Origin: Betaproteobacteria bacterium
Lineage (GTDB): Bacteria; Pseudomonadota; Gammaproteobacteria; Burkholderiales; SG8-39
Direction of reading: 5' to 3'
Length of the DNA stretch: 17,441 nt
NCBI GenBank assembly: GCA_029858545.1
Contig: JAOUFA010000026.1
Span: forward strand, 1 to 17,441
The position numbers were made by a program, and so were the translations under genes. The notes beneath the pieces were generated by a model. It did not search any database. It saw nothing but the letters and a program-made list of their open reading frames with translations, and was not told where the DNA came from. Shown here in pieces: positions 1-7,262 of this stretch. The stretch's first letter is position 1. Each line of letters begins with the position of its first letter.

Positions 1-777
1 TTTCTCGCCGGGCTCGCGCTGCCCGGATTGCTCGGACGCGACACGCGCTACGCGCTCACCACCGACACGGTGCCGCCGACGGTCCTCGCGACGACGGCGC
101 CCCCGCCCGAGCAGCCGATCATGATTCCGCTCTCGGCCCCCTCCGGAACCTGGCAGCTCCTGGCCGAGCCGGCGCGCGGCTGGAGCGTGATCTATGGCAT
201 GGGAGAAATCTATCTCATGCTCACGCTGCTGCTCGCGCTGACCGCGATGCTCGCGCTGATCACCATGCAGCGCGGCCAGATGCGCAAGCTCGCCCTGTAC
301 GACGGCCTGACGGGTCTGCCCAATCGGCAATTGTTCTTCGAGCGCGCGACGCAGGCCATTGCCCGGGCCCGGCGGTTGAGGACGGGGGTCGGGGTGCTGT
401 TCATCGATGCCGATCGATTCAAGTCGGTCAATGACCGGTTCGGGCACGACGCCGGCGACGCCGTATTGCGCCACATCGCGACGCGCCTGCGCGCGCTGCT
501 GCGCGAATCGGATGTCGTCGCGCGCCTGGCGGGCGACGAATTCGTCCTGATGCTCCCCGACATCGACTCGCGCGAGGAACTCGAGGTCGTCGCCGACAAG
601 ATCCGTGATGCGATGCGCGAGCCGGCGATCGTCCGCGGTCGCCCGCTGCCGGTGACGGTGAGCACCGGCGCGAGTCTCTATCCCGTCGACGGCGAGCGGA
701 TCGAGGCTCTGCTCAGGCACGCCGATGACCGCATGTACCGGGCGAAGCGCGCCGCGGCCGGAGGCTCATCGCCATGA
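1..777 (+). CDS. Membrane-bound diguanylate cyclase (GGDEF), 5' partial
   Basis: The frame is open from base 1, so the gene begins outside the window; 258 residues are visible. The visible protein starts with the end of an extracytoplasmic sensor segment. Its TWQLLAEPARGW stretch resembles the end of CHASE-like sensor domains, which is a tentative reading. One membrane helix follows at about residues 70-89, then a full GGDEF domain starting at YDGLTGLPNR. The active-site loop is AGDEF (about 177-181), a frequent and usually active variant of GGDEF. The inhibitory I-site RESD lies exactly five residues before it, so product feedback by c-di-GMP is expected. The domain should make c-di-GMP from two GTP at the inner membrane. 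The stop overlaps the start of the next gene as ATGA, indicating translational coupling. The GGDEF call is secure; the sensor type is not. Confidence 0.93.
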   Translation, partial: FLAGLALPGLLGRDTRYALTTDTVPPTVLATTAPPPEQPIMIPLSAPSGTWQLLAEPARGWSVIYGMGEIYLMLTLLLALTAMLALITMQRGQMRKLALYDGLTGLPNRQLFFERATQAIARARRLRTGVGVLFIDADRFKSVNDRFGHDAGDAVLRHIATRLRALLRESDVVARLAGDEFVLMLPDIDSREELEVVADKIRDAMREPAIVRGRPLPVTVSTGASLYPVDGERIEALLRHADDRMYRAKRAAAGGSSP

Positions 778-2006
778 GCCCTCTCGCCGCACAACGGGCC
801 GCCGACGCGCGGCTGCTCGACGAATGCCGGGAGCGCGCAATCCGGCTGCTCACGGACAACCTCGCGCCCGAAGGCATCCTCGCGGCGCGCCCCACCGCGC
901 GCGCCGTGTCGCGCGGCTACGATGCCGTATTCGCGCGTGATGCCGCGGTATGCGCGATCGGCATGGCGCTCTCGGGCGACGCGAGGCTCGAGCGCGAGGC
1001 CGCGACGGGCCTGGTGACGCTCGCGCGCCACCAGGCACCGAACGGTCAGATCCCCAAATTCGTCGATTCGGCACGCGCCGAGGCCGACTTCTGGTACCTC
1101 GGCTGCATCGACGCGACGCTGTGGTGGCTGATCGCGCTCGCCGTGCTCGACCGGTTGCAGCCGCAGCGACGATTGCGGCGCCGATTCTCCGCGCCGATCG
1201 AGCGCGCGATCCTCTGGCTGCGTTGCCAGGAGCACCAGCGCTTCTTCCTCCTGCAGCAAAACGAGGCGAGCGACTGGGCGGACATCATGCCGCGCTCGGG
1301 GTTCGTGCTCTACAGCAACGCGCTGTGGCATCTCGTCAAACGGCTCTACCGCTTGCCTGGTGCCGCGCAAACACGCGCGCACGCGAACCTGCTCTTTCAC
1401 CCCTTCGACGGACCGCTCGCGCCCTACCGCCGCGCGCAGCTGCTCGCCGACTATGCGCGTCAGAACGCGCGCAACCGCGGGCTGTACCTGTCGTTCGTCA
1501 ACTTCACCGCTTTCGGCGACGAAGGCGATGTGTTCGGTAACCTGCTCGCGGTACTGTGCGGGCTCGCCGACCGCGCCGCTGCCCGGCGCGTGCTGCGCGA
1601 GCTCGAACGCGCCGGCGTCAACGATCCCTATCCGGTGCGCGCGGTGTGCGATCCGATCCCCGCGCGCAGCCGCCTGTGGCGTCCGTACATGGCGCGCCAC
1701 AGGCAGAATTACGCCTGGCAATACCACAACGGCGGCATCTGGCCCTTCGTCGGCGCCTTCTGGGTCGCCGCGCTCGCGCAGGCGGGCGAGCGCGAGACGG
1801 CGCGGCGCGATCTCGTGCGCCTGGCACGCGCCAACGCGCTCGGCGACTGGGACTTCAACGAGTGGCTGCACGGGCGCAGCGCGGCGCGGCGCGGAATGAG
1901 CGGACAATCGTGGAACGCGGCGGCCTTTCTGATCGCCTACCGCGCGCTCGAAAGCCGCACCGCCGTGTTCGGTCGTGCCGCGCACCGGGCCGCCGCACGA
2001 ATCTGA
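774..2006 (+). CDS. GH100-like six-hairpin glycosidase (neutral invertase / glucosidase family)
   Basis: A 410-residue protein without a signal peptide, so probably cytosolic. It shows the pattern of (alpha/alpha)6-barrel glycosidases related to GH100 alkaline/neutral invertases and amylo-alpha-1,6-glucosidases. Supporting motifs are YDAVFARDAAVCAIGM (about 49-64), EASDWAD (164-170), YHNGGIWPFVGAFW (317-330), and FNEWLHG followed by MSGQSWNAA (361-383). By analogy with the invertase motif PEYYDG, Glu363 is the likely catalytic base and Asp167 or Asp170 the likely acid; this is an alignment by eye. The substrate cannot be fixed from sequence: sucrose or a short glucan are both possible. The ATG overlaps the stop of the upstream diguanylate cyclase by four bases, so the two genes are translated as a pair. 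Confidence 0.82.
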   Translation: MSPLAAQRAADARLLDECRERAIRLLTDNLAPEGILAARPTARAVSRGYDAVFARDAAVCAIGMALSGDARLEREAATGLVTLARHQAPNGQIPKFVDSARAEADFWYLGCIDATLWWLIALAVLDRLQPQRRLRRRFSAPIERAILWLRCQEHQRFFLLQQNEASDWADIMPRSGFVLYSNALWHLVKRLYRLPGAAQTRAHANLLFHPFDGPLAPYRRAQLLADYARQNARNRGLYLSFVNFTAFGDEGDVFGNLLAVLCGLADRAAARRVLRELERAGVNDPYPVRAVCDPIPARSRLWRPYMARHRQNYAWQYHNGGIWPFVGAFWVAALAQAGERETARRDLVRLARANALGDWDFNEWLHGRSAARRGMSGQSWNAAAFLIAYRALESRTAVFGRAAHRAAARI

Positions 2007-2080
2007 TCGCCGCGATCCTGCGCGTCGTTCGACTTCGCCCCCGCACCGATACCGCAATTCTCCGCCGACGATCCCGTTAC

Positions 2081-2104
2081 ACCTTCCTCGCATGGGAAGG
2101 TCAA
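2081..2104 (-). promoter_or_regulatory. MerR-family (CueR-like) operator-promoter, facing left
   Basis: A perfect dyad ACCTTCC-N7-GGAAGGT occupies 2081-2101. On the minus strand it is framed by -35 TTGACC (2099-2104) and, after 19 bases, TAACGG (2074-2079), which resembles the -10 of copper promoters. The long 19-bp spacer is the hallmark of MerR-family activation. The 15 bases GGGAAGGTCAAGCGC are identical to those in the sites at about 7944 and 8286. No minus-strand gene follows: the DNA to the left is the 3' end of the plus-strand glycosidase. The mirrored plus-strand promoter elements are poor. It may be a relic or may drive an antisense transcript. Confidence 0.6.
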
Positions 2105-2158
2105 GCGCGGCATCGCAAGCGATCGCGCAAGCCCCCCACGGCGCTTCCGTATGCCGGC

Positions 2159-2172
2159 TTGACAAAGATCAA
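2159..2172 (+). promoter_or_regulatory. FNR/ANR/Dnr-like box upstream of a cytochrome c gene
   Basis: TTGAC-AAAG-ATCAA matches the FNR-family consensus TTGAT-N4-ATCAA at nine of ten positions. Its centre is about 42 bases before the annotated ATG at 2208. A possible -10, TACGAT at 2200-2205, would place transcription start near or inside the annotated start codon, so either the start codon or the promoter assignment may need shifting. The first six bases also read as a -35 TTGACA, so the site may be only a sigma-70 element. Oxygen- or NO-responsive control of the cytochrome is plausible but unproven. Confidence 0.45.
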
Positions 2173-2207
2173 GCGCGCGCCCGGTTAGGAATGCTGTCAT
2201 ACGATGC

Positions 2208-2768
2208 ATGAAACAGCACAAACATCGCGGTAGACCGGGTTCGCGTCAGACGCTCCCCGGCGAGACGGGTGAAGGATCTATTTCGGACCACGCCCCGGCC
2301 GCGGCAGGCGCGTCTCCGCGAGGACGAACCCGATGGCGCAATGTCCGCAGGTTCGCGACCGGCCTCGCCGTCATCGCCGCGGTGGCCGCGCTGTTTGTCG
2401 GCATGATCGATACCTCTTCGGGCTCGCTGACCGCGTCGGCGCAACCCGCGCACGGCAAGGCGCTGTACCAGCAGTACTGCGTCAGTTGCCACGGATTCGA
2501 CGGGCGCGGGGAATTCAACTGGCAGTATCGCGAGCGTTCGGCATCGGCGCTCGACAGCAGCGGTCACGCCTGGCATCACGAAGATTCGCAATTGCTCGAG
2601 ATGATTCTGGACAAGCCGCTGCCCGACTCGCGCATGCCGCCGTGGCGCGGCGTGCTGACGCGCGCGGACGCGCTCGACGTCATCGCGTACCTGAAGACGC
2701 TCTGGACGCCCTACATACGCGACAACTGCCAGGGCGCGAAGCACATGCGCTGCACCTCGACGCACTGA
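2208..2768 (+). CDS. Membrane-anchored monohaem c-type cytochrome
   Basis: A 186-residue protein. A basic, low-complexity N-terminus of about 48 residues precedes one hydrophobic helix (49-66), then a periplasmic cytochrome c domain. The haem-binding motif is CVSCH (91-95), and the likely axial methionine is Met143 in SRMPPW. The motif SGHAWHH (118-124) recurs in the cytochrome at 3461. The tail contains CQGAKHMRC, two further cysteines that could form a disulfide or bind metal. It should act as an electron carrier on the periplasmic face of the inner membrane. The start is uncertain: no good ribosome site lies upstream of 2208 and the N-terminus is unusually long. It converges on the next cytochrome with only 21 bases between stops. 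Confidence 0.85.
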   Translation: MKQHKHRGRPGSRQTLPGETGEGSISDHAPAAAGASPRGRTRWRNVRRFATGLAVIAAVAALFVGMIDTSSGSLTASAQPAHGKALYQQYCVSCHGFDGRGEFNWQYRERSASALDSSGHAWHHEDSQLLEMILDKPLPDSRMPPWRGVLTRADALDVIAYLKTLWTPYIRDNCQGAKHMRCTSTH

Positions 2769-2789
2769 AGGGTTGGCGCGATCGCGGGC

Positions 2790-3173
2790 TCAGCGGATAA
2801 CCCCCGCCTTGCGCTGCTCGGCGCGTACATAGGCGGTGATATGCGCCACCTCGTCCGCCGAGATCCCCGCAACCGGGGCCATGTCGCCGAAATTCCAGTG
2901 GTGACGGCGCGAACCATTGCGCACCGCGAGCTGGAACGCGACGTCGCCGTGGTGCGAGGGTACGTAGACCGGATGCAAGAACGGCGGCCCCTGGGTGCTG
3001 CCGCGCAGATCGGCGCCGTGACACTGTGCACAGTGCGCGCCATAGATCTTTTTTCCCGCGACCGGGTTCGGCTTCAGGCCGGGCGTGGGTTGCGGCACCT
3101 GCATCGACTGCGCGGCGGCCGCCGCCGAAAGCAGGACGGTTGCCGCGGCGATGATGATCCAGCCTGTCTTCAT
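2790..3173 (-). CDS. Periplasmic monohaem c-type cytochrome
   Basis: A 127-residue protein beginning MKTGWIIIAAATVLL. The ATG at 3173 is chosen because AGAGGAAG lies about seven bases upstream and a clean signal peptide follows (cleavage near residue 21, after AAAAA). The frame stays open further upstream without a plausible start. The haem motif is CAQCH (48-52), and Met98 in FGDMAPV is the likely sixth ligand. A His-rich part (SHHGD, RRHHW) lies between them. It is a soluble class I cytochrome, small enough to be an electron shuttle. It is transcribed against both neighbouring cytochrome genes, so it is not in their operon. Confidence 0.88.
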   Translation of the reverse strand: MKTGWIIIAAATVLLSAAAAAQSMQVPQPTPGLKPNPVAGKKIYGAHCAQCHGADLRGSTQGPPFLHPVYVPSHHGDVAFQLAVRNGSRRHHWNFGDMAPVAGISADEVAHITAYVRAEQRKAGVIR

Positions 3174-3460
3174 GTCGACTTCCTCTCTGTAATGTTCGTG
3201 ACGCCGCCCGGCAGGCAGATTTCGAAGCGCGCGGTGGCCGACGCAGCTTACCGTGATCCGAACGCCACGGGCCTCGACGATCGACTCGGCGATCGGGAGT
3301 TTCACTGCCAGGGCGAACGGTAGCGGAACTTTTCCGGCGCAATGCACACGAATCGCACACCGCTGGATGACAAGCTCTTAATATCCGGGTCGTCAGGCAG
3401 GACAAACCCGCGCGGCACTGCGCAGCCTGGCCGCCGCGACCAGCAAGAGGAGCGCACTCG

Positions 3461-3979
3461 ATGAAGCGTCACCCGCCACGGGGTTCCATTTCGACCCGCG
3501 CCCCGCGCAGGCGATTCCTCCAGGGTCTCGCCGCCGGCGGCGCGGTGTCGGTCGTGCTCGCGCTTGCGGGATGCGGCAACTCGGGCGCCGCCGGCGACGA
3601 TCCGCGCGCCGATCCGCGCGATGCCTCCCGGGTCGCCGCCGGTGCCGGGCTGTACGCGCAGCACTGCGCGAGCTGCCACGGCGTTCGACGCGAGGGCCAG
3701 CCCGACTGGCGCCAACGCCTACCCAACGGGCGCCTGCCCGCGCCGCCGCACGACGAATCGGGCCACAGCTGGCATCACCCGGACGCGGTGCTGTTCGCGA
3801 TCACGAAGTACGGATTCGTGCCGCCGTATGCACCGCCCGGCTACGCGAGCGACATGCCGGCTTTCGGCGGAAGACTCTCGGACGCCGAAATCTGGGCGGT
3901 GCTCGCCTGGATCAAGAGCCACTGGACGTCGGGCGAAGTCCTCGCGGCGCGGCGCGAAATGACGCGTAACGCCAGATAG
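3461..3979 (+). CDS. Cytochrome c lipoprotein with Tat-like signal
   Basis: A 172-residue protein. The N-terminus has a twin-arginine-like motif RRRFLQG (16-22) followed by a lipobox LALAGC, with Cys38 as the probable lipidation site, so it should be a membrane-tethered periplasmic lipoprotein. The haem motif is CASCH (69-73), and Met132 in SDMPAFG is the likely axial ligand. SGHSWHH (100-106) matches SGHAWHH of the cytochrome at 2208, indicating one subfamily. The ATG has AGAGGAG about eight bases upstream. The stop lies eight bases from the stop of the convergent hflC gene. The electron partner is unknown; the orphan Rieske protein at 8308 is a candidate by proximity only. Confidence 0.88.
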   Translation: MKRHPPRGSISTRAPRRRFLQGLAAGGAVSVVLALAGCGNSGAAGDDPRADPRDASRVAAGAGLYAQHCASCHGVRREGQPDWRQRLPNGRLPAPPHDESGHSWHHPDAVLFAITKYGFVPPYAPPGYASDMPAFGGRLSDAEIWAVLAWIKSHWTSGEVLAARREMTRNAR

Positions 3980-3987
3980 CGATACTG

Positions 3988-4953
3988 TCAGCGTGCCGTC
4001 CGGGCCACCCCGGACCGTTTCAGGTAGCGGTAGTAGTCGCTGTCGGTCGTGAGGATCACCACCGAGTTCTTGTTCTGCCCCGCCTTGTATTCCTCCAGAG
4101 TGCGCGAGAACGCGTAGAACTCGGGATCGCCGTTGTAGGCTGCCCCGTACACGCGCGTCGCCTCGGCGTCTGCTTTTCCGCGGATTTCCTGCACCCGCCG
4201 GTACGCGGCGGAACGGATCTGGCGCAGTTCCTTTTCCATCGTCCCGAGGATCTCGGCGCTGCGACCTTCGCCCTCGGAGCGGAACTGGGCCGCGATGCGC
4301 TTGCGTTCCGAGATCATCCGCGCGTAGACCTTCTCCCTGACGCTCTCGACGTAATCGAGGCGCTTGATGCGCACGTCCACCAACTCGATCCCGTACTGGG
4401 GCACGACTTTGCTCGCTTCGGCCAGGATCGTCCGGGTGAGTTCCTCGCGTCCGCGGACTACCGCCTTCTTCAACTCCTCGCGCACCTCGGCCGGGACCTC
4501 CTCCAGAATTTCCCCCTTCGGCACGACCCATGAGGCACTGCGCACCAGCTCCACCAGTTCGCTGCCCGAAACCTGGTCGCGCACGACGGAGTCGATGATG
4601 TCGTTCAGGCGCGATCGGGCGCCGGCCTCGGTGGCGACGCTCTCGAGGAACTTCTTTGCATCGGCAATACGCCAGCGCGCCGTGGTGTCGACCCAGATGA
4701 ACTCGCGTCCTTTGGTGGGAATCTGGTTGGGGTCGCCATCCCAGATGAGCAGTCGCTTCTCGAAGCGGCGGACTTCCTGGACCAGGGGGAGCTTGACGTG
4801 CAGCCCGGCCTTGGTGACCGGATCGCCCACGGGCCTTCCGAACTGGACGATCACCGCCTGCTCGCCCTCCTGCAGCGTATAGAAAGTCCCCAGGAAAACG
4901 ATCAAGATCGCCACCCCGAGGAGCCCGAGTCCGATACTCAGCGCGTTCTTCAT
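3988..4953 (-). CDS. hflC: HflC-like SPFH/band-7 membrane protein
   Basis: A 321-residue protein. One N-terminal helix (about 5-25, ALSIGLGLLGVAILIVFLG) is followed by an SPFH/band-7 domain beginning with EGEQAVIVQFGRPVG and a long charged helical region rich in Glu, Arg and Ala. In the known family HflC pairs with HflK to form a large periplasmic cage around the membrane protease FtsH and modulates its activity. The ATG at 4953 is preferred because GGAGGG is eight bases upstream. A GTG at 4959, which overlaps the hflK stop as GTGA, is an alternative adding two residues. It is the second gene of an hflK-hflC pair without the usual hfq-hflX neighbours, so it may be an accessory copy. Confidence 0.9.
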   Translation of the reverse strand: MKNALSIGLGLLGVAILIVFLGTFYTLQEGEQAVIVQFGRPVGDPVTKAGLHVKLPLVQEVRRFEKRLLIWDGDPNQIPTKGREFIWVDTTARWRIADAKKFLESVATEAGARSRLNDIIDSVVRDQVSGSELVELVRSASWVVPKGEILEEVPAEVREELKKAVVRGREELTRTILAEASKVVPQYGIELVDVRIKRLDYVESVREKVYARMISERKRIAAQFRSEGEGRSAEILGTMEKELRQIRSAAYRRVQEIRGKADAEATRVYGAAYNGDPEFYAFSRTLEEYKAGQNKNSVVILTTDSDYYRYLKRSGVARTAR

Positions 4954-4955
4954 GG

Positions 4956-6008
4956 TCACTTCCCTCCCTTGGCGTTCGCTGCTTGGCCGCTTTCCTGACC
5001 TGAGGCAGCAGGCAACTGTCCCGACTCCAGGCGGAGCATGGGCAGCAGTGCCTTCTGATCGCTATCCACGATATACAGCGCCTTCGCGTCGGGCAGGATG
5101 CTCCCCATGGCCTCCAGGTAAAGGCGCCGGCGCGTAACCTCCGGCGCGCGCTGGTACTGCGCGAGGATGGCGCGGAATCGCGTCGCCTCGCCGTTCGCGC
5201 GATTGACCCGCTCGACGGCATAACCCTCGGCCTCGGTGACCGTCCGCGTGGCCTCGCCACGCGCCTTGGGGATCTGCTGATTGGCCTGCTCCTGTGCCTG
5301 ATTGATCGTGCGCTCGCGATCCTGGCGCGCCTCGTTCACCTCGTTGAAGGCGGGCTTGACGGTGTCGGGGGGCGTCACGTCCTGAAGCTCCACCGTGACC
5401 AGGCGAACGCCGGTCTCGTACTCGCTGAGGATCTTCTGCATCTCCACCTTGACCTCGGTCGACACGGCCACCCGGCCGACGGTTAGCACATCACTGCCGA
5501 GGCGGTTGCCGACCACCCGGCGCATCACCGCCTCGGCGATGTCGCGGATCGTCTGCCGCGACTCGCGCACCTGGAAGACGTAGCGGGCCGGATCTTCAAT
5601 CCGGTATTGGACGATCCACTGCACATCGATCACGTTCAGATCGCCCGTGAGCATCAGCGACACATCCTTGAACGACTTCCTGTCGTTCGCGTATTGCGTG
5701 CGCCCGCCGCCGCCGGTGCCAGTCGTACCGAAGCCGAATTCCTCCTTGAGAACCCGCGCCGTGGGAACCAGACGGACCCGCTCGATACCGTCGGGAAACT
5801 TGAAATGCAGACCCGGACCCACCGTGCGGTCCACCGCTCCAAAGCGCTGCACGATGCCCGTTTCCTCGGGCTGCACCGTGAACCACGTCGACCAGAGGAA
5901 GATCAACGCCAGCAGCGCCACGACCATCGCGGCAATTCGCCGGCGGCCGAGCGCGGCGAAGCGTCTGCGCAATTCGTCGACGACATCGTCGGGATCATAA
6001 GTCGGCAT
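4956..6008 (-). CDS. hflK: HflK-like SPFH/band-7 membrane protein
   Basis: A 350-residue protein. The start at 6008 has GAAGGAG about eight bases upstream. A short cytoplasmic N-terminus (about 25 residues) lacks the Gly/Pro-rich extension common in canonical HflK. One helix follows (about 25-47), then the SPFH domain starting with VQPEETGIVQRFGAVDRTVGPGLHF. A glycine run (GTGGGG) lies in the domain. The C-terminal half is a charged coiled-coil region with typical HflK segments such as NEVNEARQDRERTINQAQ. It should form a complex with HflC and modulate FtsH. It is translationally linked to hflC, its stop lying at the hflC start. Confidence 0.9.
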   Translation of the reverse strand: MPTYDPDDVVDELRRRFAALGRRRIAAMVVALLALIFLWSTWFTVQPEETGIVQRFGAVDRTVGPGLHFKFPDGIERVRLVPTARVLKEEFGFGTTGTGGGGRTQYANDRKSFKDVSLMLTGDLNVIDVQWIVQYRIEDPARYVFQVRESRQTIRDIAEAVMRRVVGNRLGSDVLTVGRVAVSTEVKVEMQKILSEYETGVRLVTVELQDVTPPDTVKPAFNEVNEARQDRERTINQAQEQANQQIPKARGEATRTVTEAEGYAVERVNRANGEATRFRAILAQYQRAPEVTRRRLYLEAMGSILPDAKALYIVDSDQKALLPMLRLESGQLPAASGQESGQAANAKGGK

Positions 6009-6168
6009 GGTCTGTCTCCTTCGGGTGAGAGCTTCAGTGCGAATCGGTAACGCCGCGTGGACGGCTCCGAATGACCCGGAGCGGCGGGCATTGGACGTAA
6101 GGCCACCGATACGCTCGGATAGCAGACGCAGGGGTGGGGGAAACGGAGGGAGGCGCAGAACGCCTCGA
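6009..6168. other. hflK upstream region, no gene seen
   Basis: This stretch upstream of hflK holds its ribosome site (GAAGGAG near 6016-6022). I find no convincing open frame with family resemblance. A clear sigma-70 promoter for hflK is not obvious; TATGGT on the minus strand near 6210 is the only weak -10-like element. No MerR-type dyad is present, unlike the other minus-strand units. Confidence 0.4.
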
Positions 6169-6531
6169 TCATGGGATCCACGATCGACGCGTCCCGACTC
6201 TAACACCATAACTGACCTGACGCGACACCAATCTACCCGGCCGCTGGATACGCAGTTCGATCGCGGCCGGCGAGAACCCGATCGCGGTGAGGCCCCGCAT
6301 GCACAATGCGGCCCGCCCGACGGCGCGAAGTTCCGCAACAACGCTGTCAGGCGTCGCCCCGCACACGCCGGATCGCGGTGCGACGGGAAACTCGGCAACT
6401 GCGTCACCGCACTTCATGACCACCATCGAGGGCAGTGTCGCCGCCTCCGCGACGAATGCTTCGATGCCGAGCGGTTCGAACTGGCGGTCCGCCGTGCGCA
6501 GGATCTCCTCCCGCGCAGCGGTACTCGTCAC
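6169..6531 (-). pseudogene. Chimeric remnant: HD-GYP C-terminus joined in frame to HHRKG-protein C-terminus
   Basis: On the minus strand, 6513-6400 encodes a segment containing REEILRTADRQFEPLG and ending MVVMKCGDA. It closely matches the C-terminal part of the HD-GYP protein at 15335 (ERMRGTQFEPG and MVTLKCGGA). In the same frame, 6273-6232 encodes SPAAIELRIQRPGR, nearly identical to the end of the secreted HHRKG proteins (SAAIELRIQRPGE at 16879). The DNA of the second segment also matches 16921-16952 closely. About 125 bases of unrecognised sequence join them and the frame then runs on to 6169. A GTG at 6531 could start it, but no ribosome site is convincing. I read it as the fused tail ends of two deleted genes, not a functional gene. 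Confidence 0.6.
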
Positions 6532-6550
6532 CCTCTCGCGCGAACGGTGC

Positions 6551-6859
6551 CTAGGACGCCGGTGCCGTGAGGTACTCGCGCGGCGCGCGCTCGAACCGGT
6601 CGCGGCATGCAGCCGAACAGAAGTAGTAGGTGGCGCCGGCATGTACCGACGCCGCCGCGGCCTGAAGCGGGTCAATCGCCATTCCGCAGACGGGATCGCG
6701 CTGCGCGCCACCGTCGGCCGGCGGCGCGCCATGCCTGTGCCGCCCGTGTTTGCCGTGACCGCCCATCATGTGCGCACCGCAGCCGTAGCGCATCATGAGA
6801 AAGAACAGTCCGCCCCAGAGGAGCAGCGTCCAGAGAGATTTGAGGGTTTCGGCGTCCAT
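6551..6859 (-). CDS. His-rich membrane-anchored YHS-domain protein
   Basis: A 102-residue protein. The N-terminal helix (about 8-24, LWTLLLWGGLFFLMMRYGCGAH) is followed by a His/Gly-rich stretch (HMMGGHGKHGRHRHG). A YHS metal-binding domain then opens with DPVCGM and contains YFCSAACRDRFERAP. YHS domains bind soft metals through their cysteines; members of this small family sit in copper, silver and mercury resistance islands. The start at 6859 has AAGGAG seven bases upstream. It is the last intact gene of the first metal cassette, 16 bases after the HHRKG gene. The likely role is metal binding at the inner membrane; the exact metal is unknown. Confidence 0.88.
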   Translation of the reverse strand: MDAETLKSLWTLLLWGGLFFLMMRYGCGAHMMGGHGKHGRHRHGAPPADGGAQRDPVCGMAIDPLQAAAASVHAGATYYFCSAACRDRFERAPREYLTAPAS

Positions 6860-6875
6860 GGCGGACTCCTTTCGA

Positions 6876-7262
6876 TCAGCGCAGCGTCCAGAGGAAAGAC
6901 CGGGGCGTGGCTTCTCCCGGACGCTCGATGCGCAATTCGATCGCGCGCGGTGCGGGCGATACGGGTTTGAACCGCAGCACGCCCTTGCGGTGATGGCCGC
7001 CCGGCGGATCGCCCTGCCAACCGAGGGCCGCGTCGCCCGACACGCCGTCGGCGAACACTCGCGCGGTCTTTGCCGGATCGTCCGCCAGATCCTGTGTGTG
7101 GGTGTTGTCGGCGAGGTCGAACCCCCAGAGCGGGCCTGCGATCCGTAGCGTGGCGGTCAGCGTCACACCGTCGATCGTCGAAGACTGCGGCGCGGGCGCG
7201 GCGGCCCACGCGAACGACGCGAGCACGGCGAGGAGGAGAGCGGTCATCAGGCGGCGGCGCAT
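6876..7262 (-). CDS. Secreted conserved protein with GGHHRKG motif, copy 1
   Basis: A 128-residue protein with a signal peptide (about 1-20, cleaved near AWA-AAP). I do not recognise a named family, but the protein at 16879 is a clear paralogue. Shared motifs are NTHxQDLxDD, then GGHHRKGVLRF, AIELRIxRPGE and a final xFxWxLR. The strictly kept HHRKG and NTH histidines could bind a metal in the periplasm; that is inference. The start at 7262 has GAAGGA nine bases upstream and overlaps the preceding membrane-protein gene by 16 bases, the same overlap as in copy 2. An ATG at 7247, overlapping the upstream stop as ATGA, is an alternative start. Confidence 0.82.
   Translation of the reverse strand: MRRRLMTALLLAVLASFAWAAAPAPQSSTIDGVTLTATLRIAGPLWGFDLADNTHTQDLADDPAKTARVFADGVSGDAALGWQGDPPGGHHRKGVLRFKPVSPAPRAIELRIERPGEATPRSFLWTLR

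Noticed and set aside
678..2165. Long 495-codon open frame on the minus strand opposite the glycosidase
   Set aside because: It is Arg/Ala/Gly/Glu-rich with no recognisable motif, and opposes a well-supported plus-strand gene. High-GC DNA produces such shadow frames. The operator at 2081 would point at it, but no start or ribosome site supports it.
2778..2787. CGCGATCGCG palindrome between convergent cytochrome genes as a terminator
   Set aside because: The stem is short with no loop and no T run. In DNA this GC-rich it is expected by chance.
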